Source: Paractinoplanes tereljensis | GTDB taxonomy: Bacteria; Actinomycetota; Actinomycetes; Mycobacteriales; Micromonosporaceae | Assembly (NCBI RefSeq): GCF_016862435.1 | Contig: NZ_BOMY01000060.1 | Span: 186,001 to 250,000 of the forward strand | Direction of reading: 5' to 3' | Length of the DNA: 64,000 bases | Shown: positions 46,318 through 55,866 of the stretch, piece after piece | How the letters are laid out: every line of letters starts with the position of its first letter | How positions within the stretch are numbered: the first letter of the stretch is position 1 | Translations under genes and position numbers: made by a program | The notes under the pieces: model-generated | Told to the model about the DNA's origin: nothing | Database searches by the model: none | The model's input: the letters and a program-made list of their open reading frames with translations, nothing else

Positions 46318-46803
46318 TCAGCTTGTACCGCAGGCCTTGTCGAGGCTACCCGTGATCGTCGACATCTTGTCCGCATTGAGCTTCGTGACATCGCCCTTGA
46401 GCGCCTTCACCTGCTTGCTCATCTGGGTCAGCGCCGCCTTGAGCGTCTTGTCATCGGCCAGCTTGGCCATCTGTGCGAGCGCGTCCGAGTAGTTCGACAC
46501 GTCCCGGTCGATCTTCTCCTGCGCCTGGCTCTCGGCGGCCTTGCCCTGGCTCGCGGCGTCGATCTTCAGCTTGAGGTCGGTGATGAAGGTCTGGCCGAAG
46601 CTCGTGCTGGTGCGCGCGGCCTGGTCACAGATCGCCTTGGTGTTGCCGGAGAGCGCCTTGTCGCCGGCCGCGGCCACGGAGGGGTCAACCGCGGCCGGAG
46701 AGGCACCGGTGACGGCCGGGGTCGCGGCGGTCGCGGTGTCGTCACCACCGGAACAGCCGGCGGCCAGGAAGGGCAGGACTATCAGGAATGCGAGGCGTCG
46801 CAT
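46318..46803 (-). CDS. secreted lipoprotein with helical domain
   Basis: 161 residues. MRRLAFLIVLPFLAAGC has a lipobox (LAAGC, Cys17). An Ala/Thr/Pro linker leads to a helical domain (residues 50-161) with Lys-rich amphipathic segments (ALTQMSKQVKALKGDVTKLNADKM) and two Cys (in KAICDQ and DKACGTS) that could pair. Function unknown. It lies between rne and rplU on the same strand. Confidence 0.85.
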   Translation of the reverse strand: MRRLAFLIVLPFLAAGCSGGDDTATAATPAVTGASPAAVDPSVAAAGDKALSGNTKAICDQAARTSTSFGQTFITDLKLKIDAASQGKAAESQAQEKIDRDVSNYSDALAQMAKLADDKTLKAALTQMSKQVKALKGDVTKLNADKMSTITGSLDKACGTS

Positions 46804-46907
46804 CGGAGCCGGTCTCCTCGGGGGAAAGGGACCCCGCCTTCAGTCCGCTCAAGGGCGGCGGCGGGGCGGTGGAAGGGCGATCTCCGCGAGGGTAGCCGAC
46901 TCCGGCG

Positions 46908-46955
46908 GCGGCGAGCGGTTCAGTAGTTAAGTTTCTTTACCGAATCGCTCGCCGC
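46908..46955 (-). terminator. candidate rne terminator
   Basis: GCGGCGAGCG / CGCTCGCCGC, a perfect 10-bp stem with a 28-base AT-rich loop, starting 13 bases after the rne stop. The large loop and lack of a T-run make it only a candidate. Confidence 0.4.
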
Positions 46956-46967
46956 ACCGTCAGAGAG

Positions 46968-49900
46968 CTATGGACGCGTACGCCGCCGGGCTCCACCGCG
47001 CCGCGACCGTCGCCGGCCCGCGCCGGCGCCCACCGGCTCGTCGTCCTCGTCCTCGTCGTCCTCATCGTCGACCGCGTCCGGATCGTCCGCGCCGGTCAGC
47101 CGCAGCGGCTCGGCCGGCTCCGACGTCTCGTAGCGGGACAGGTCGTAGCCGCTGATGTCGTACTCCGCGGCCGGTTCGGCCGCGGTCGGTGCCGGCGGTC
47201 CCGCCGACACGATGCCCGAGCCGACCACGCCCGAACCCACGACACCCGAACCCACGACACCCGAGCCGACCACGCCCGAGCTGATGACCGGCGGCAGGTC
47301 GGCCGCGATGGCGACCGGGCTCTCGACGATCGGCTCCGGCGGAGCGATCGGCTCCCCCTCGACGACCGTCGCCTCGATGGCGATGGCCGCCTCGACCGCG
47401 GCAGGCTCCGCGCCACCACGACGCCGGCGCGACCGCGACGACGTCGAAGTCGAGGTCGGCTGAACCACCGGCGGCTGCTCGGTGCGGGGCGCCGCGGCGA
47501 CCGCCTTCACCTGGCTGGTGCCGGCCGGACTGCCGTTGCCGTTGCCACCGCCGCCGTTGCCACGCTTCTCCGGCACCGGCTCGGTGTGGATCAGCACGCC
47601 CCGGCCCTTGCAGTGGTCACAGGTCTCGCTGAACGCCTCGAGCAGACCCGAGCCGATCCGCTTGCGGGTCATCTGCACCAGGCCGAGCGAGGTGATCTCG
47701 GTGACCTGGTGCTTGGTGCGGTCCCGGCCCAGGCACTCGGTGAGCCGCCGGAGCACCAGCTCGCGGTTGCTCTCCAGCACCATGTCGATGAAGTCGATGA
47801 CCACGATGCCGCCGAGGTCGCGCAGCCGCAGCTGCCGGACGATCTCCTCGGCCGCCTCGAGGTTGTTCCGGGTGACCGTCTCCTCGAGGTTGCCCCCGGC
47901 ACCGGTGTACTTACCGGTGTTGACGTCCACCACGGTCATCGCCTCGGTGCGGTCGATCACCAGGTGGCCGCCCGAGGGCAGGAACACCTTGCGGTCGAGG
48001 CCCTTGAGGATCTGCTCGTCGATCCGCTTGTCGGCGAAGACGTCGGCCACCCCGGTGTACCGGTGCAGGCGCTCGACCAGGTCCGGCGACACCGAGTTGA
48101 GGTAGTCCTCCACCTCGGCGTACGCCTGCTCGCCCTGCACGATCAGCTCACGGAAGTCCTCGTTGAAGAGGTCCCGGACCACCCGGATGACCAGGTCGGG
48201 CTCCTCGGAGAGGGCGGCCGGCGCGTGGCCTTCGGCGGCCCTGCGCTGGATGTCCTCCCACTGGGCCTGCAGACGCTTGACGTCGCGGGCCAGCTCGTCC
48301 TCGCTGGCGCCCTCGGCCGCCGTCCGGACGATCACCCCGGCGCCGTCCGGCACCAGCTTCTTCAGTACGTCCCGCAGGCGCTTGCGCTCGGTGTCGGGCA
48401 GCTTGCGGCTGATCCCGGAGGCGTTGCCGTTGGGCACGTAGACCAGGTGCCGGCCGGAGAGCGCGATGTGGCTGGACAGCCGGGCGCCCTTGTGCCCGAT
48501 CGGGTCCTTGGTGACCTGCACCAGCACCGCGTCGCCGGACTTGAGTGCCTGCTCGATCGAGCGCGAGCGACCCTCCAGCCCGGTGGCGTCCCAGTTGACC
48601 TCGCCGGCGTAGAGCACCGCGTTACGGCCTCGGCCGACGTCGACGAAGGCCGCCTCCATGCTCGGCAGGACGTTCTGCACCTTGCCGAGGTAGACGTTGC
48701 CGACCATGGTGCCGGAGGTGGCCCGGGCCACGTAGTGCTCGACCAGCACGCCGTCCTCGAGCACGGCGATCTGGATGCGGTCCGGCTTCTGCCGGACGAC
48801 CATGACGCGGTCGACCGCTTCCCGGCGGGCCAGGAACTCCGACTCGCTCAGGATCGGCGGCCGGGTGCGGCGCTGCTCGCGGCCGTCCCGGCGGCGCTGG
48901 CGCTTGGCCTCGAGCCGGGTCGAACCGGAGACGCCCTGCACCTCGTCGGTGCGGCGCGGCTCGCGCACCCGCACGACGGTGTGCACGCCGTCCTCGATGC
49001 CACCGGTCTCGGCGTCGCCGCTGGAACCCTTGCGGCGCCGGCGACGGCGGCGGCGGGTGACGCCGTCACCCTCCTCGGCCTCGTCGTCGCCCTCCTCGGG
49101 CTCCTCCTCGGCGGAGGACTCGACCGGCTCCTCGCCCTCGGCGTACTCGTCGCCGTCCTCGGCCGGGCCCTTGCCGCGGCCACGGCCACGGCGGCCCCGA
49201 CGGCGGCGGCGCCGCGCGGCGGACAGCTCATCATCGGAATCGTCGTCGATGCCCTCTTCGACATCGTCGGAGCTCTCGTCGACATCGTCGACGGCCGGCT
49301 CGGTGATCGCGGCGACGGCCTCGACCGGCTCGGCGATCTCCTCGGCGCCCCCGCGCCGGCGGCGCCGGCTGCGGCGGGAGACCTCGACCGGCTCGTCGAC
49401 CGGAAGGTCGGCCACCACGGCCTCGGTCTCGGCGACCTCGGGCTCGATGGGCGCGACAGGTGCGACGGTCGCCGGCCGCCGCGAGCGGCGGCCGGCCGCG
49501 GAGACCGGCGCGGGCTCCTCGGTGGCTTCCGGCGGCATGAAGAGTACGGCCGGAGGCAGTGCCGCCCGACGGCTACGCCGTGCGGGCTTCTCCTCCTCGA
49601 CGAAGTCGTCGTCGAGGGGCAGCACGCCGACGATCGGAGCCGCTTCCGGCTCTTCCTCGGCCTCTTCCTCGACTTCCGGTTCCTCGGCCACGACCAGGTC
49701 GGCCACCGGCAGCGCCGGGACAGGCGCCACCTCGACCTCGACCGGCTCGGGTGCGGCGGCCGGCACGGCCTTCTTGCGCCGGGCTCGGGTCGCCTTGACC
49801 GGGGCCACCTCCGCATCCTCAACCGCTGGGGCGGCTGGGGCGGCGGGCTCGGCCGCCGGAGCGGCGACCTTACGGCGGCTGCGGGTTGACTTCACCGGTT

Positions 49901-50126
49901 TGACCGGTGCGTCCTCGGTGACCGCGTCCGGGGACGCGGCTGCCTCGATCGCGGCACCCGGTTCGGCGGTCGCGCCCTCGGCCGGCGCTTCCGCTGCCGG
50001 AGCGGCCGCCTTTCGGCGGGTAGTCCTCGTCCGGCGCGCAGGGGTGGTTGATGTGCTATCGGCGGTCTCGGCGGGCGGCGTAACCGCTCCGTCCGATTCA
50101 CCGCCCGTTGGCTCGTTATCGAGCAT
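46968..50126 (-). CDS. rne: ribonuclease E/G
   Basis: 1052 residues from the ATG at 50126. The catalytic part (about 420-830) holds the S1 domain (VGNVYLGKVQNVLPSMEAAFVDVGRGRNAVLYAGE), the 5' sensor and the DNase-I-like core with metal ligands in VVIDFIDM, and the zinc-link CDHCKGRG. The long N-terminal region is Ala/Pro/Glu- and Arg-rich; the C-terminal region is also low-complexity, with VVGSG repeated four times, and ends in a basic RRSRRGGARRRTRP. Such arms are disordered scaffold regions. It starts mRNA decay and processes rRNA. Neighbours rplU-rpmA-obg are typical. Confidence 0.97.
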   Translation of the reverse strand: MLDNEPTGGESDGAVTPPAETADSTSTTPARRTRTTRRKAAAPAAEAPAEGATAEPGAAIEAAASPDAVTEDAPVKPVKSTRSRRKVAAPAAEPAAPAAPAVEDAEVAPVKATRARRKKAVPAAAPEPVEVEVAPVPALPVADLVVAEEPEVEEEAEEEPEAAPIVGVLPLDDDFVEEEKPARRSRRAALPPAVLFMPPEATEEPAPVSAAGRRSRRPATVAPVAPIEPEVAETEAVVADLPVDEPVEVSRRSRRRRRGGAEEIAEPVEAVAAITEPAVDDVDESSDDVEEGIDDDSDDELSAARRRRRRGRRGRGRGKGPAEDGDEYAEGEEPVESSAEEEPEEGDDEAEEGDGVTRRRRRRRRKGSSGDAETGGIEDGVHTVVRVREPRRTDEVQGVSGSTRLEAKRQRRRDGREQRRTRPPILSESEFLARREAVDRVMVVRQKPDRIQIAVLEDGVLVEHYVARATSGTMVGNVYLGKVQNVLPSMEAAFVDVGRGRNAVLYAGEVNWDATGLEGRSRSIEQALKSGDAVLVQVTKDPIGHKGARLSSHIALSGRHLVYVPNGNASGISRKLPDTERKRLRDVLKKLVPDGAGVIVRTAAEGASEDELARDVKRLQAQWEDIQRRAAEGHAPAALSEEPDLVIRVVRDLFNEDFRELIVQGEQAYAEVEDYLNSVSPDLVERLHRYTGVADVFADKRIDEQILKGLDRKVFLPSGGHLVIDRTEAMTVVDVNTGKYTGAGGNLEETVTRNNLEAAEEIVRQLRLRDLGGIVVIDFIDMVLESNRELVLRRLTECLGRDRTKHQVTEITSLGLVQMTRKRIGSGLLEAFSETCDHCKGRGVLIHTEPVPEKRGNGGGGNGNGSPAGTSQVKAVAAAPRTEQPPVVQPTSTSTSSRSRRRRGGAEPAAVEAAIAIEATVVEGEPIAPPEPIVESPVAIAADLPPVISSGVVGSGVVGSGVVGSGVVGSGIVSAGPPAPTAAEPAAEYDISGYDLSRYETSEPAEPLRLTGADDPDAVDDEDDEDEDDEPVGAGAGRRRSRRGGARRRTRP
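47205..47285. repeat. 15-bp tandem repeat in rne
   Basis: Units of the form CCCGAACCCACGACA / CCCGAGCCGACCACG repeat about five times and encode VVGSG on the minus strand. The period is a multiple of three, so copy number can change without a frameshift. Confidence 0.75.
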
Positions 50127-50276
50127 GGGCGCTCTCCAGTTCTGGCGACCCCGGGCGCGTGTGAGCGCTGCCACGCAGGATCGCCGCAAGTATTTCGGTC
50201 CCGGCCGTTGGTCGGACGGGCGTCCGAAGTCTGCCGACGGGCGCCGGCCGTGGTGCAGCCGACGACCTCCGATGGA

Positions 50277-51014
50277 TCAATCCTGTCGATCCGCGTCCAA
50301 CGGATCGACGATCTCCCCCTGAGCGGTGAGCGTGCCCTGGGCCAGCCGGGTCACCCGTGGGGGCACCGGCGGCTCCAGGCCAGCTACTACACGCAGGCCG
50401 GAAAGGACGTCATCGGGCCGTACGGCGGGCGTTACCTGTCGTACGACAAGGTCGATTATCGCACACGGTGCGCCGTCCGCCCCGGAAGGTGGGTCGGACT
50501 GCTCGGTCACAGAGACATGGGTCACCGCGGCGCGGGCGTCGAAGGACCGGCGACCCTGCTTCGTCATGCGCTCCACCAGCACCTCCTCGGCGTCGAGGAA
50601 GCCCTTGACGGCCGCCGCGGCCACCGCCGGATCGATCGTGGGCAGTTCGATCCGCCACCGGGAGGCGTCGATCCGGTCGGCCAGGCTGCCCTCGCCGGCC
50701 ACCACCGCCTCCAGGACGTCGAGGCCGGGCGAGAGAGCCGCGTCCAGGGCCAGCCGCAGCTGCTCCGGGTCGACCTCGGCGCGCAGGCCGATCTCCAGGT
50801 ACTCCGCCTCGCTCCCGACGCCGGTGGGCGCCGCGCTCGCGTACGAGATCTTGGGGTGCGGGGTGAAGCCCTGGGAGAACGCGATGGGCGCGCCGGCCCG
50901 GCGCAGTGCCCGCTCGAAGGCGCGGGCGAAGTCCCGGTGCGAGGTGAAGCGCAGCGGGCCGCGCTTGGCGTACCGGAGGCGGATGCGCTGGACGACCGGC
51001 GCCTGACCGCCCAC
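50277..51014 (-). CDS. TIGR03936-family radical-SAM-linked protein
   Basis: 245 residues, GTG start. RIRLRYAKRGPLRFTSHRDFARAFERALRRAGAPIAFSQGFTPHPKISYASAAPTGV-type sequence is the DUF2344/TIGR03936 signature. In some bacteria this domain is fused to the radical SAM protein that is here the separate gene at 51045. They are almost always next to rne. Probably tRNA- or RNA-related, but the function is not established. Confidence 0.9.
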   Translation of the reverse strand: MGGQAPVVQRIRLRYAKRGPLRFTSHRDFARAFERALRRAGAPIAFSQGFTPHPKISYASAAPTGVGSEAEYLEIGLRAEVDPEQLRLALDAALSPGLDVLEAVVAGEGSLADRIDASRWRIELPTIDPAVAAAAVKGFLDAEEVLVERMTKQGRRSFDARAAVTHVSVTEQSDPPSGADGAPCAIIDLVVRQVTPAVRPDDVLSGLRVVAGLEPPVPPRVTRLAQGTLTAQGEIVDPLDADRQD

Positions 51015-51044
51015 CGGCTGATTCTTCGGGGGAATGTCCTTCTC

Positions 51045-52988
51045 CTAGGCAGGGACCCGCAGGTTGTTCACCGGGGTCAGGGGAAGCAGCTTCTTACCGG
51101 TGGGACCGATCTGGATCTCGGTGTCCATCGACGGGCAGACGCCGCAGTCGAAGCACGGGGTCCAGCGGCAGTCGTCCTGCTCGTACTCGCTGAGGGAGTC
51201 CTGCCAGTCCTGCCAGAGCCAGTCCTTGTCGAGGCCGGAGTCGAGGTGGTCCCAGGGAAGGACCTCGGCCTGCTCCCGGTCGCGGGTGGTGTACCAGTCG
51301 AGGTCGACGCCGAACTGCGGCAGCGTCTCGGCCGCCGACTCGACCCAGCGGGAGTACGAGAAGTGCTCGCTCCAGCCGTCGAAACGTCCGCCTTTTTCCC
51401 AGACACGCCGGATCACTGCCCCGACGCGACGATCGCCCCGGGACAGCAGGCCCTCGATCAGCGACGGCTCGCCGTCGTGATAGCGGTAACCGATGGCCCG
51501 GCCCAGCCCCCGGTCGCTGTTGATCACGTCCTTGAGCATCTTGAGCCGGGCGTCGATCACCTCGGGCCGCGCCATCGGCGCCCACTGGAACGGGGTGTGC
51601 GGCTTGGGCACGAACCCGCCGATCGACACCGTGCAGCGGATGTCCTTGGTGCCGGCCGCGATCCGGCCGGCCTTGATCACCTCGTGCGCCATCCGGCCGA
51701 TCTGCGCCACGTCGTCGTCGGTCTCGGTGGGCAGGCCGCACATGAAGTACAGCTTCACCTGCCGCCAGCCGTTCGAGTACGCCGTGACGACCGTCCGGAT
51801 CAGGTCTTCCTCGGTCACCATCTTGTTGATGACCTTGCGGATCCGCTCGGAGCCGCCCTCGGGCGCGAAGGTCAGGCCGGTCCGGCGCCCGTTCTTCGAC
51901 AGCTCCTGAGCCAGGTCGATGTTGAACGCGTCCACCCGGGTGGACGGCAGCGACAGCGAGACGTTGGTGCCGCTGTACTGCTCGGCCAGGCCGGAGCACA
52001 TGTCGCCGATCTCGGAGTGGTCGGCGGAGGAGAGCGACAGCAGGCCGACCTCGTTGAAGCCGGAGAACTCCAGCCCCTCCCGCACCATCTGGCCCACCGT
52101 GGTGATCGACCGCTCCCGGACCGGCCGGGTGATCATGCCGGCCTGGCAGAACCGGCAGCCCCGGGTGCAGCCCCGGAAGATCTCCACCGCGTACCGCTCG
52201 TGGACCGTCTCGGCCAGCGGGACCAGCGGCTTCTTCGGGTACGGCCAGGCGTCGAGGTCCATCGTCGTGCGCTTGGAGACCCGGAACGGCACGTCCGGGC
52301 GGTTGGGCACGACCCGCTGGATCCGGCCGTCGGGCAGGTAGTCCACGTCGTAGAAGCGCGGCACGTAGATGCTCTCGGTGCGCGCCAGGCGCAGCAGCAA
52401 CTCGTCGCGGCCGCCGGGGCAGCCCTCGGCCTTCCACTCCCGGATGATGCCGGTGATCTCGAGGACGGCTTCCTCGCCGTCGCCGAGCACGGCCGCGTCG
52501 ATGAAGTCGGCGATCGGCTCCGGGTTGAAGCTGGCGTGCCCGCCGGCCAGCACGATCGGGTCGTCCATCGTCCGGTCGGCGGAAAGCATCGGGATGCCGG
52601 CCAGGTCCAGCGCGGTGAACATGTTGGTGTAGCCCAGCTCGGTGGAGAACGACAGGCCGAGCACGTCGAACTCGCGCACCGGCCGGTGCGCGTCGACGGT
52701 GAACTGCGGCACGCCGTGCTCGCGCATCAGGGCCTCGAGGTCGGGCCAGACCGCGTAGGTGCGCTCGGCGAGCACATCCTCCTGCTCGTTGAGCACCTCA
52801 TAGAGGATCTGGACGCCCTGATTGGGCAGTCCGACCTCGTAGGCGTCGGGGTACATCAGCGCCCAGCGGACGGTGGTGGAATCCCAATCCTTGACGACGG
52901 CGCCCAGCTCGCCACCCACGTACTGGATTGGTTTGCTGACCCGGGGGAGCAACTGTTCGAGCTGTGGGAAGACGGAGCGAGCACTCAT
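51045..52988 (-). CDS. TIGR03960-family B12-binding-type radical SAM protein
   Basis: 647 residues. An N-terminal cobalamin-binding-like domain (LMYPDAYEVGLPNQGVQILYEVLNEQED) and a radical SAM domain with the cluster motif RGCTRGCRFCQAGMI, then LTFAPEGGSERIRKVINK and a Cys-containing C-terminal region (CRWTPCFDCGVCPSMDTE). It lies 30 bases upstream of the TIGR03936 partner gene. No experimentally known reaction. Confidence 0.93.
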   Translation of the reverse strand: MSARSVFPQLEQLLPRVSKPIQYVGGELGAVVKDWDSTTVRWALMYPDAYEVGLPNQGVQILYEVLNEQEDVLAERTYAVWPDLEALMREHGVPQFTVDAHRPVREFDVLGLSFSTELGYTNMFTALDLAGIPMLSADRTMDDPIVLAGGHASFNPEPIADFIDAAVLGDGEEAVLEITGIIREWKAEGCPGGRDELLLRLARTESIYVPRFYDVDYLPDGRIQRVVPNRPDVPFRVSKRTTMDLDAWPYPKKPLVPLAETVHERYAVEIFRGCTRGCRFCQAGMITRPVRERSITTVGQMVREGLEFSGFNEVGLLSLSSADHSEIGDMCSGLAEQYSGTNVSLSLPSTRVDAFNIDLAQELSKNGRRTGLTFAPEGGSERIRKVINKMVTEEDLIRTVVTAYSNGWRQVKLYFMCGLPTETDDDVAQIGRMAHEVIKAGRIAAGTKDIRCTVSIGGFVPKPHTPFQWAPMARPEVIDARLKMLKDVINSDRGLGRAIGYRYHDGEPSLIEGLLSRGDRRVGAVIRRVWEKGGRFDGWSEHFSYSRWVESAAETLPQFGVDLDWYTTRDREQAEVLPWDHLDSGLDKDWLWQDWQDSLSEYEQDDCRWTPCFDCGVCPSMDTEIQIGPTGKKLLPLTPVNNLRVPA

Positions 52989-53010
52989 GGAAGTCCAGGG
53001 TACTTGGACC

Positions 53011-53352
53011 CTATTTCAACTCCGCCGCCGCCCGCTCCAAGTCCGTTGTCAGCACATCCTCGCGAAAGGCACAAAGCTGCAGGGTCATCCGGGCGGCGCC
53101 GCGTTCCCCCACCACCAGACGGGTCCGGGTGCCGTGCATCAGCAGGTCGCCGACCAGCGCGTCGAGCAGCCGCACCCCGGCGCTGTCCAGGAACGAGACC
53201 GTGGTGAGGTCGATCAGCACCTTGCCGCCGTCGTTGAGCCGGTCCACGATCGTCTTCCCGATCTCGCCGGCATTGGCCAGATCGATCTCGCCGGTCAGGC
53301 TGACCAACTGCGCGTCACCGAATCTGGAGAAGCTCACCCACTGGTCGGTCAC
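53011..53352 (-). CDS. STAS-domain anti-sigma-factor antagonist (RsbV-like)
   Basis: 113 residues from a GTG at 53352 that overlaps the phosphatase stop by four bases. QLVSLTGEIDLANAGEIGKTIVDRL and VLIDLTTVSFLDSAGVRLLDAL carry the STAS core with the phosphorylatable Ser of DSAG. Unphosphorylated RsbV-type proteins bind anti-sigma kinases and free the sigma factor. The upstream phosphatase would dephosphorylate it. Confidence 0.93.
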   Translation of the reverse strand: MTDQWVSFSRFGDAQLVSLTGEIDLANAGEIGKTIVDRLNDGGKVLIDLTTVSFLDSAGVRLLDALVGDLLMHGTRTRLVVGERGAARMTLQLCAFREDVLTTDLERAAAELK

Positions 53353-55844
53353 AAGTCCCCCCGGCTGCGCCGCATGATGACCGTGGTGCCGTCGGTCCGG
53401 TCGAAGAGCACCTGATCCATCGACTCCCGGATCAGCTGGAGCCCGCGGCCGCGCGCCACGTCGGTCACCGCACCCCGCCAGGTGCCGCGGTCGGTGACGC
53501 GCACCTCGACCGCGTCGGCGGTCACCGTGCCCACCACGTCGATCATCCCGAACGGGTCGTCCCGGTAACCGTGCTCGATCGCGTTGGCCACCGCCTCCGA
53601 GCAGGCCAGCAGCACCGCGTCCCGGCAGTCCGCCTCGATGCCGTGGGCGACCAGCCAACCGCGCAGCTCGGACCGTAACTGCGCGATCTGCATCCGGTCG
53701 GCGCCGAGGGACCGCTCGATCCGCTCCTCGCTGCCCAGCGAGAGGCAGAGCAGGCAGACGTCGTCCGCGTGGTCGCGGCCGACCAGCAGGTCGGCCAGCG
53801 CGGCGGTCAGGCCGGGCAGCGGCGCGTCCCGCCGCCGGGCGAACTCGCGGGCCAGCACCTCGAAGCCCTTATCGATCGGCCGGGTGCGCCGCTCGATCAG
53901 CCCGTCGGTGTAGAGCAGCAGACGACTGCCGGCCGGCAGCGGCTGCCGCTGCTCGGTGCGCCGGAGGTCACCCGCCCGGGAACCGAGCGGCGCCGAACGT
54001 GCCTGCAGGAGGAACTCCGGTATCCCGACCGGCGCCTGGAACAGCGGCGGGAGGTGTCCGGCGCAGGCGTACACCAGCTCGCCGGTGACCAGGTCGACCT
54101 CCGCGTAGGCCACCGTCGCCATCCGGGCCGTCTCGACCCGGTCGACGAACCGGTCCAGTGCCTCCAGCAGCCGGGCCGGGCCGACCCCGTCGCCGGCCAG
54201 CGCCCGGATCGCGCTGCGCAGCTGGCCCATCGTGGTGGCCGCGTCGATCCCCCGGCCGACCACGTCGCCGACCGCGATGGCCAGCCGGTCTTTGTTGATC
54301 ATGAAGGCGTCGAACCAGTCGCCGCCGACCTCCAGATCTTGCCCGGCCGCTTGGTAGTGGGTCTCCACCGCGAACCGGGAGTCGCCGCTCGGCAGGTCGG
54401 CGGCAAGCAGGCTGCGCTGCAGCGTGCGGGCGGTCTCCCGTTCCTGCTCGTAGAGCCGGGCATTTTCCAGTGCCATGCCGGCCCGGTCGGCCAGGTCGAT
54501 CAGGAAAGCCCGCTCGGCCGCGGCGCCCCGGCGGTCGGGGGCCATCCGCATCGACAGCGTGCCGAGCACCCGGCCACGGGCGGTAAGTGGCAGCACCACG
54601 CACCCGAGCGGATCACCGGCCGCCGGGAAGACCGGCACGCTCGCCCGGATCGCCCGCTGCTCGGCCGGCTCCAGCAGGCCGAGGTCGGGCGCCGGGCCGC
54701 CGGACTCCTCGTGTATCCCGCCGCCGATCGACAGCTGCAGCAGCGCCCAGTCGGCGATCTCCGGCACCACCCGGTCGACCAGCCGCCGGGCCCGGGGCAG
54801 CAGCCGGTGCAGTTCGTCGAGCGTGCGGGTGGTCTCGCCGAGGAAGGTGGTGCGTTCCTCGCGGCGACGGGCATCGTCGTACAGCCGGGCCCGATCGAGG
54901 GCCTGGCCGGCCTGCTGGCCGAGCAGCCGGACCACGCGCAGCTCGTTGTCGCCGAGCTTCCGCTCGCCGGTGAAGCTGAACGCCAGCACGCCGAGGGTCT
55001 CGGTGCCGACCCGCTCGTCGGAGCCGCCGGTGGTCAGCGGCAGCAGCACCACGGTGTTGCGGCCCGACTTGCGCATGTTGTCGACCAGGTCGGGGAAGTG
55101 TTCCCGGGCCTCGGCGACCGAGCCGACCACGTGCAGGTCACCGCGGTCGGCCACCCGAGCCACGGCACGCGGCGAGGAGCGCGGCATGTCGTCCCAGTTG
55201 CCGGTGGTCGGGTCGGTCGAGGAGACCGCGACGATCAGGTCGCGTTCGACGTCGACCAGATAGATGCTGCTGCTCGCGGCGCCGAAGGCCGGCTCGGGCG
55301 CGCGCACCACCGCCTCGGCGACCTCGGCCTCGGTGGGCGCCGCGGCCAGGTCGGCCACGATCTCCTGCAGCACCTGGACGCGGCGTTCCGACTCTTCCGC
55401 GCGGCGGCGGGCGTGCAGCAGTTCGTTCTCGTAGCTGCGCCGCTCGGTGGCGTTGAAGACTGTGGTGCGGATGGCCCGCGGCTCCTTGGCCGGCCCGCGG
55501 GACAGCACCGAGTTGACCAGGGTGGGCAGCGTGGTGTTGTCCGCGCAGACCACCTCGAAGGCCATCTCGTGCACCTCGTCCTGCATGCGCAGCAGCGGGG
55601 CGTAGTGGGTTTCGTGGTAGATCTGCCCGCCGGAGCCGAGCAGGTCCCGGAACCGGCGGTGTCCCACCAGCTCCGCGCGGGTGTATCCCGTCCAGACCAG
55701 GAAGGTCTGATTGACCTTCACAATGGTGCCGTCCGGGAGCGTGGTCAGATACCCGCACGGCGCGTGCTCGTACAGGTCATCCGGGTCATCGTCCCAGGGC
55801 AGCCGTAACTCCTGGGTCACGTCCGGCCCACCAGAATCACTCAC
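53349..55844 (-). CDS. PAS-GAF-PP2C phosphatase with C-terminal anti-sigma-type kinase domain
   Basis: 831 residues from a GTG at 55844 (GTG at 55820 is an alternative). In order: PAS (about 10-125, HAPCGYLTTLPDGTIVKVNQTFL), a coiled linker, GAF (about 150-320), a second GAF (about 335-490), a PP2C/SpoIIE phosphatase (VGGDWFDAF, VGDVVGRGIDAA, LLYTDGLIERR, DDVCLLCL) and a histidine-kinase-like ATPase domain (CSEAVANAIEHGYRDD, VTDRGTWRG, GRGLQLIRESMDQV). It thus joins an RsbP/RsbU-type phosphatase to an RsbW-type kinase. It lies between an RsbQ-like hydrolase gene and an RsbV-like gene. Confidence 0.93.
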   Translation of the reverse strand: MSDSGGPDVTQELRLPWDDDPDDLYEHAPCGYLTTLPDGTIVKVNQTFLVWTGYTRAELVGHRRFRDLLGSGGQIYHETHYAPLLRMQDEVHEMAFEVVCADNTTLPTLVNSVLSRGPAKEPRAIRTTVFNATERRSYENELLHARRRAEESERRVQVLQEIVADLAAAPTEAEVAEAVVRAPEPAFGAASSSIYLVDVERDLIVAVSSTDPTTGNWDDMPRSSPRAVARVADRGDLHVVGSVAEAREHFPDLVDNMRKSGRNTVVLLPLTTGGSDERVGTETLGVLAFSFTGERKLGDNELRVVRLLGQQAGQALDRARLYDDARRREERTTFLGETTRTLDELHRLLPRARRLVDRVVPEIADWALLQLSIGGGIHEESGGPAPDLGLLEPAEQRAIRASVPVFPAAGDPLGCVVLPLTARGRVLGTLSMRMAPDRRGAAAERAFLIDLADRAGMALENARLYEQERETARTLQRSLLAADLPSGDSRFAVETHYQAAGQDLEVGGDWFDAFMINKDRLAIAVGDVVGRGIDAATTMGQLRSAIRALAGDGVGPARLLEALDRFVDRVETARMATVAYAEVDLVTGELVYACAGHLPPLFQAPVGIPEFLLQARSAPLGSRAGDLRRTEQRQPLPAGSRLLLYTDGLIERRTRPIDKGFEVLAREFARRRDAPLPGLTAALADLLVGRDHADDVCLLCLSLGSEERIERSLGADRMQIAQLRSELRGWLVAHGIEADCRDAVLLACSEAVANAIEHGYRDDPFGMIDVVGTVTADAVEVRVTDRGTWRGAVTDVARGRGLQLIRESMDQVLFDRTDGTTVIMRRSRGDL

Positions 55845-55866
55845 GTTCCGCTCTACGTTCTGTGCT

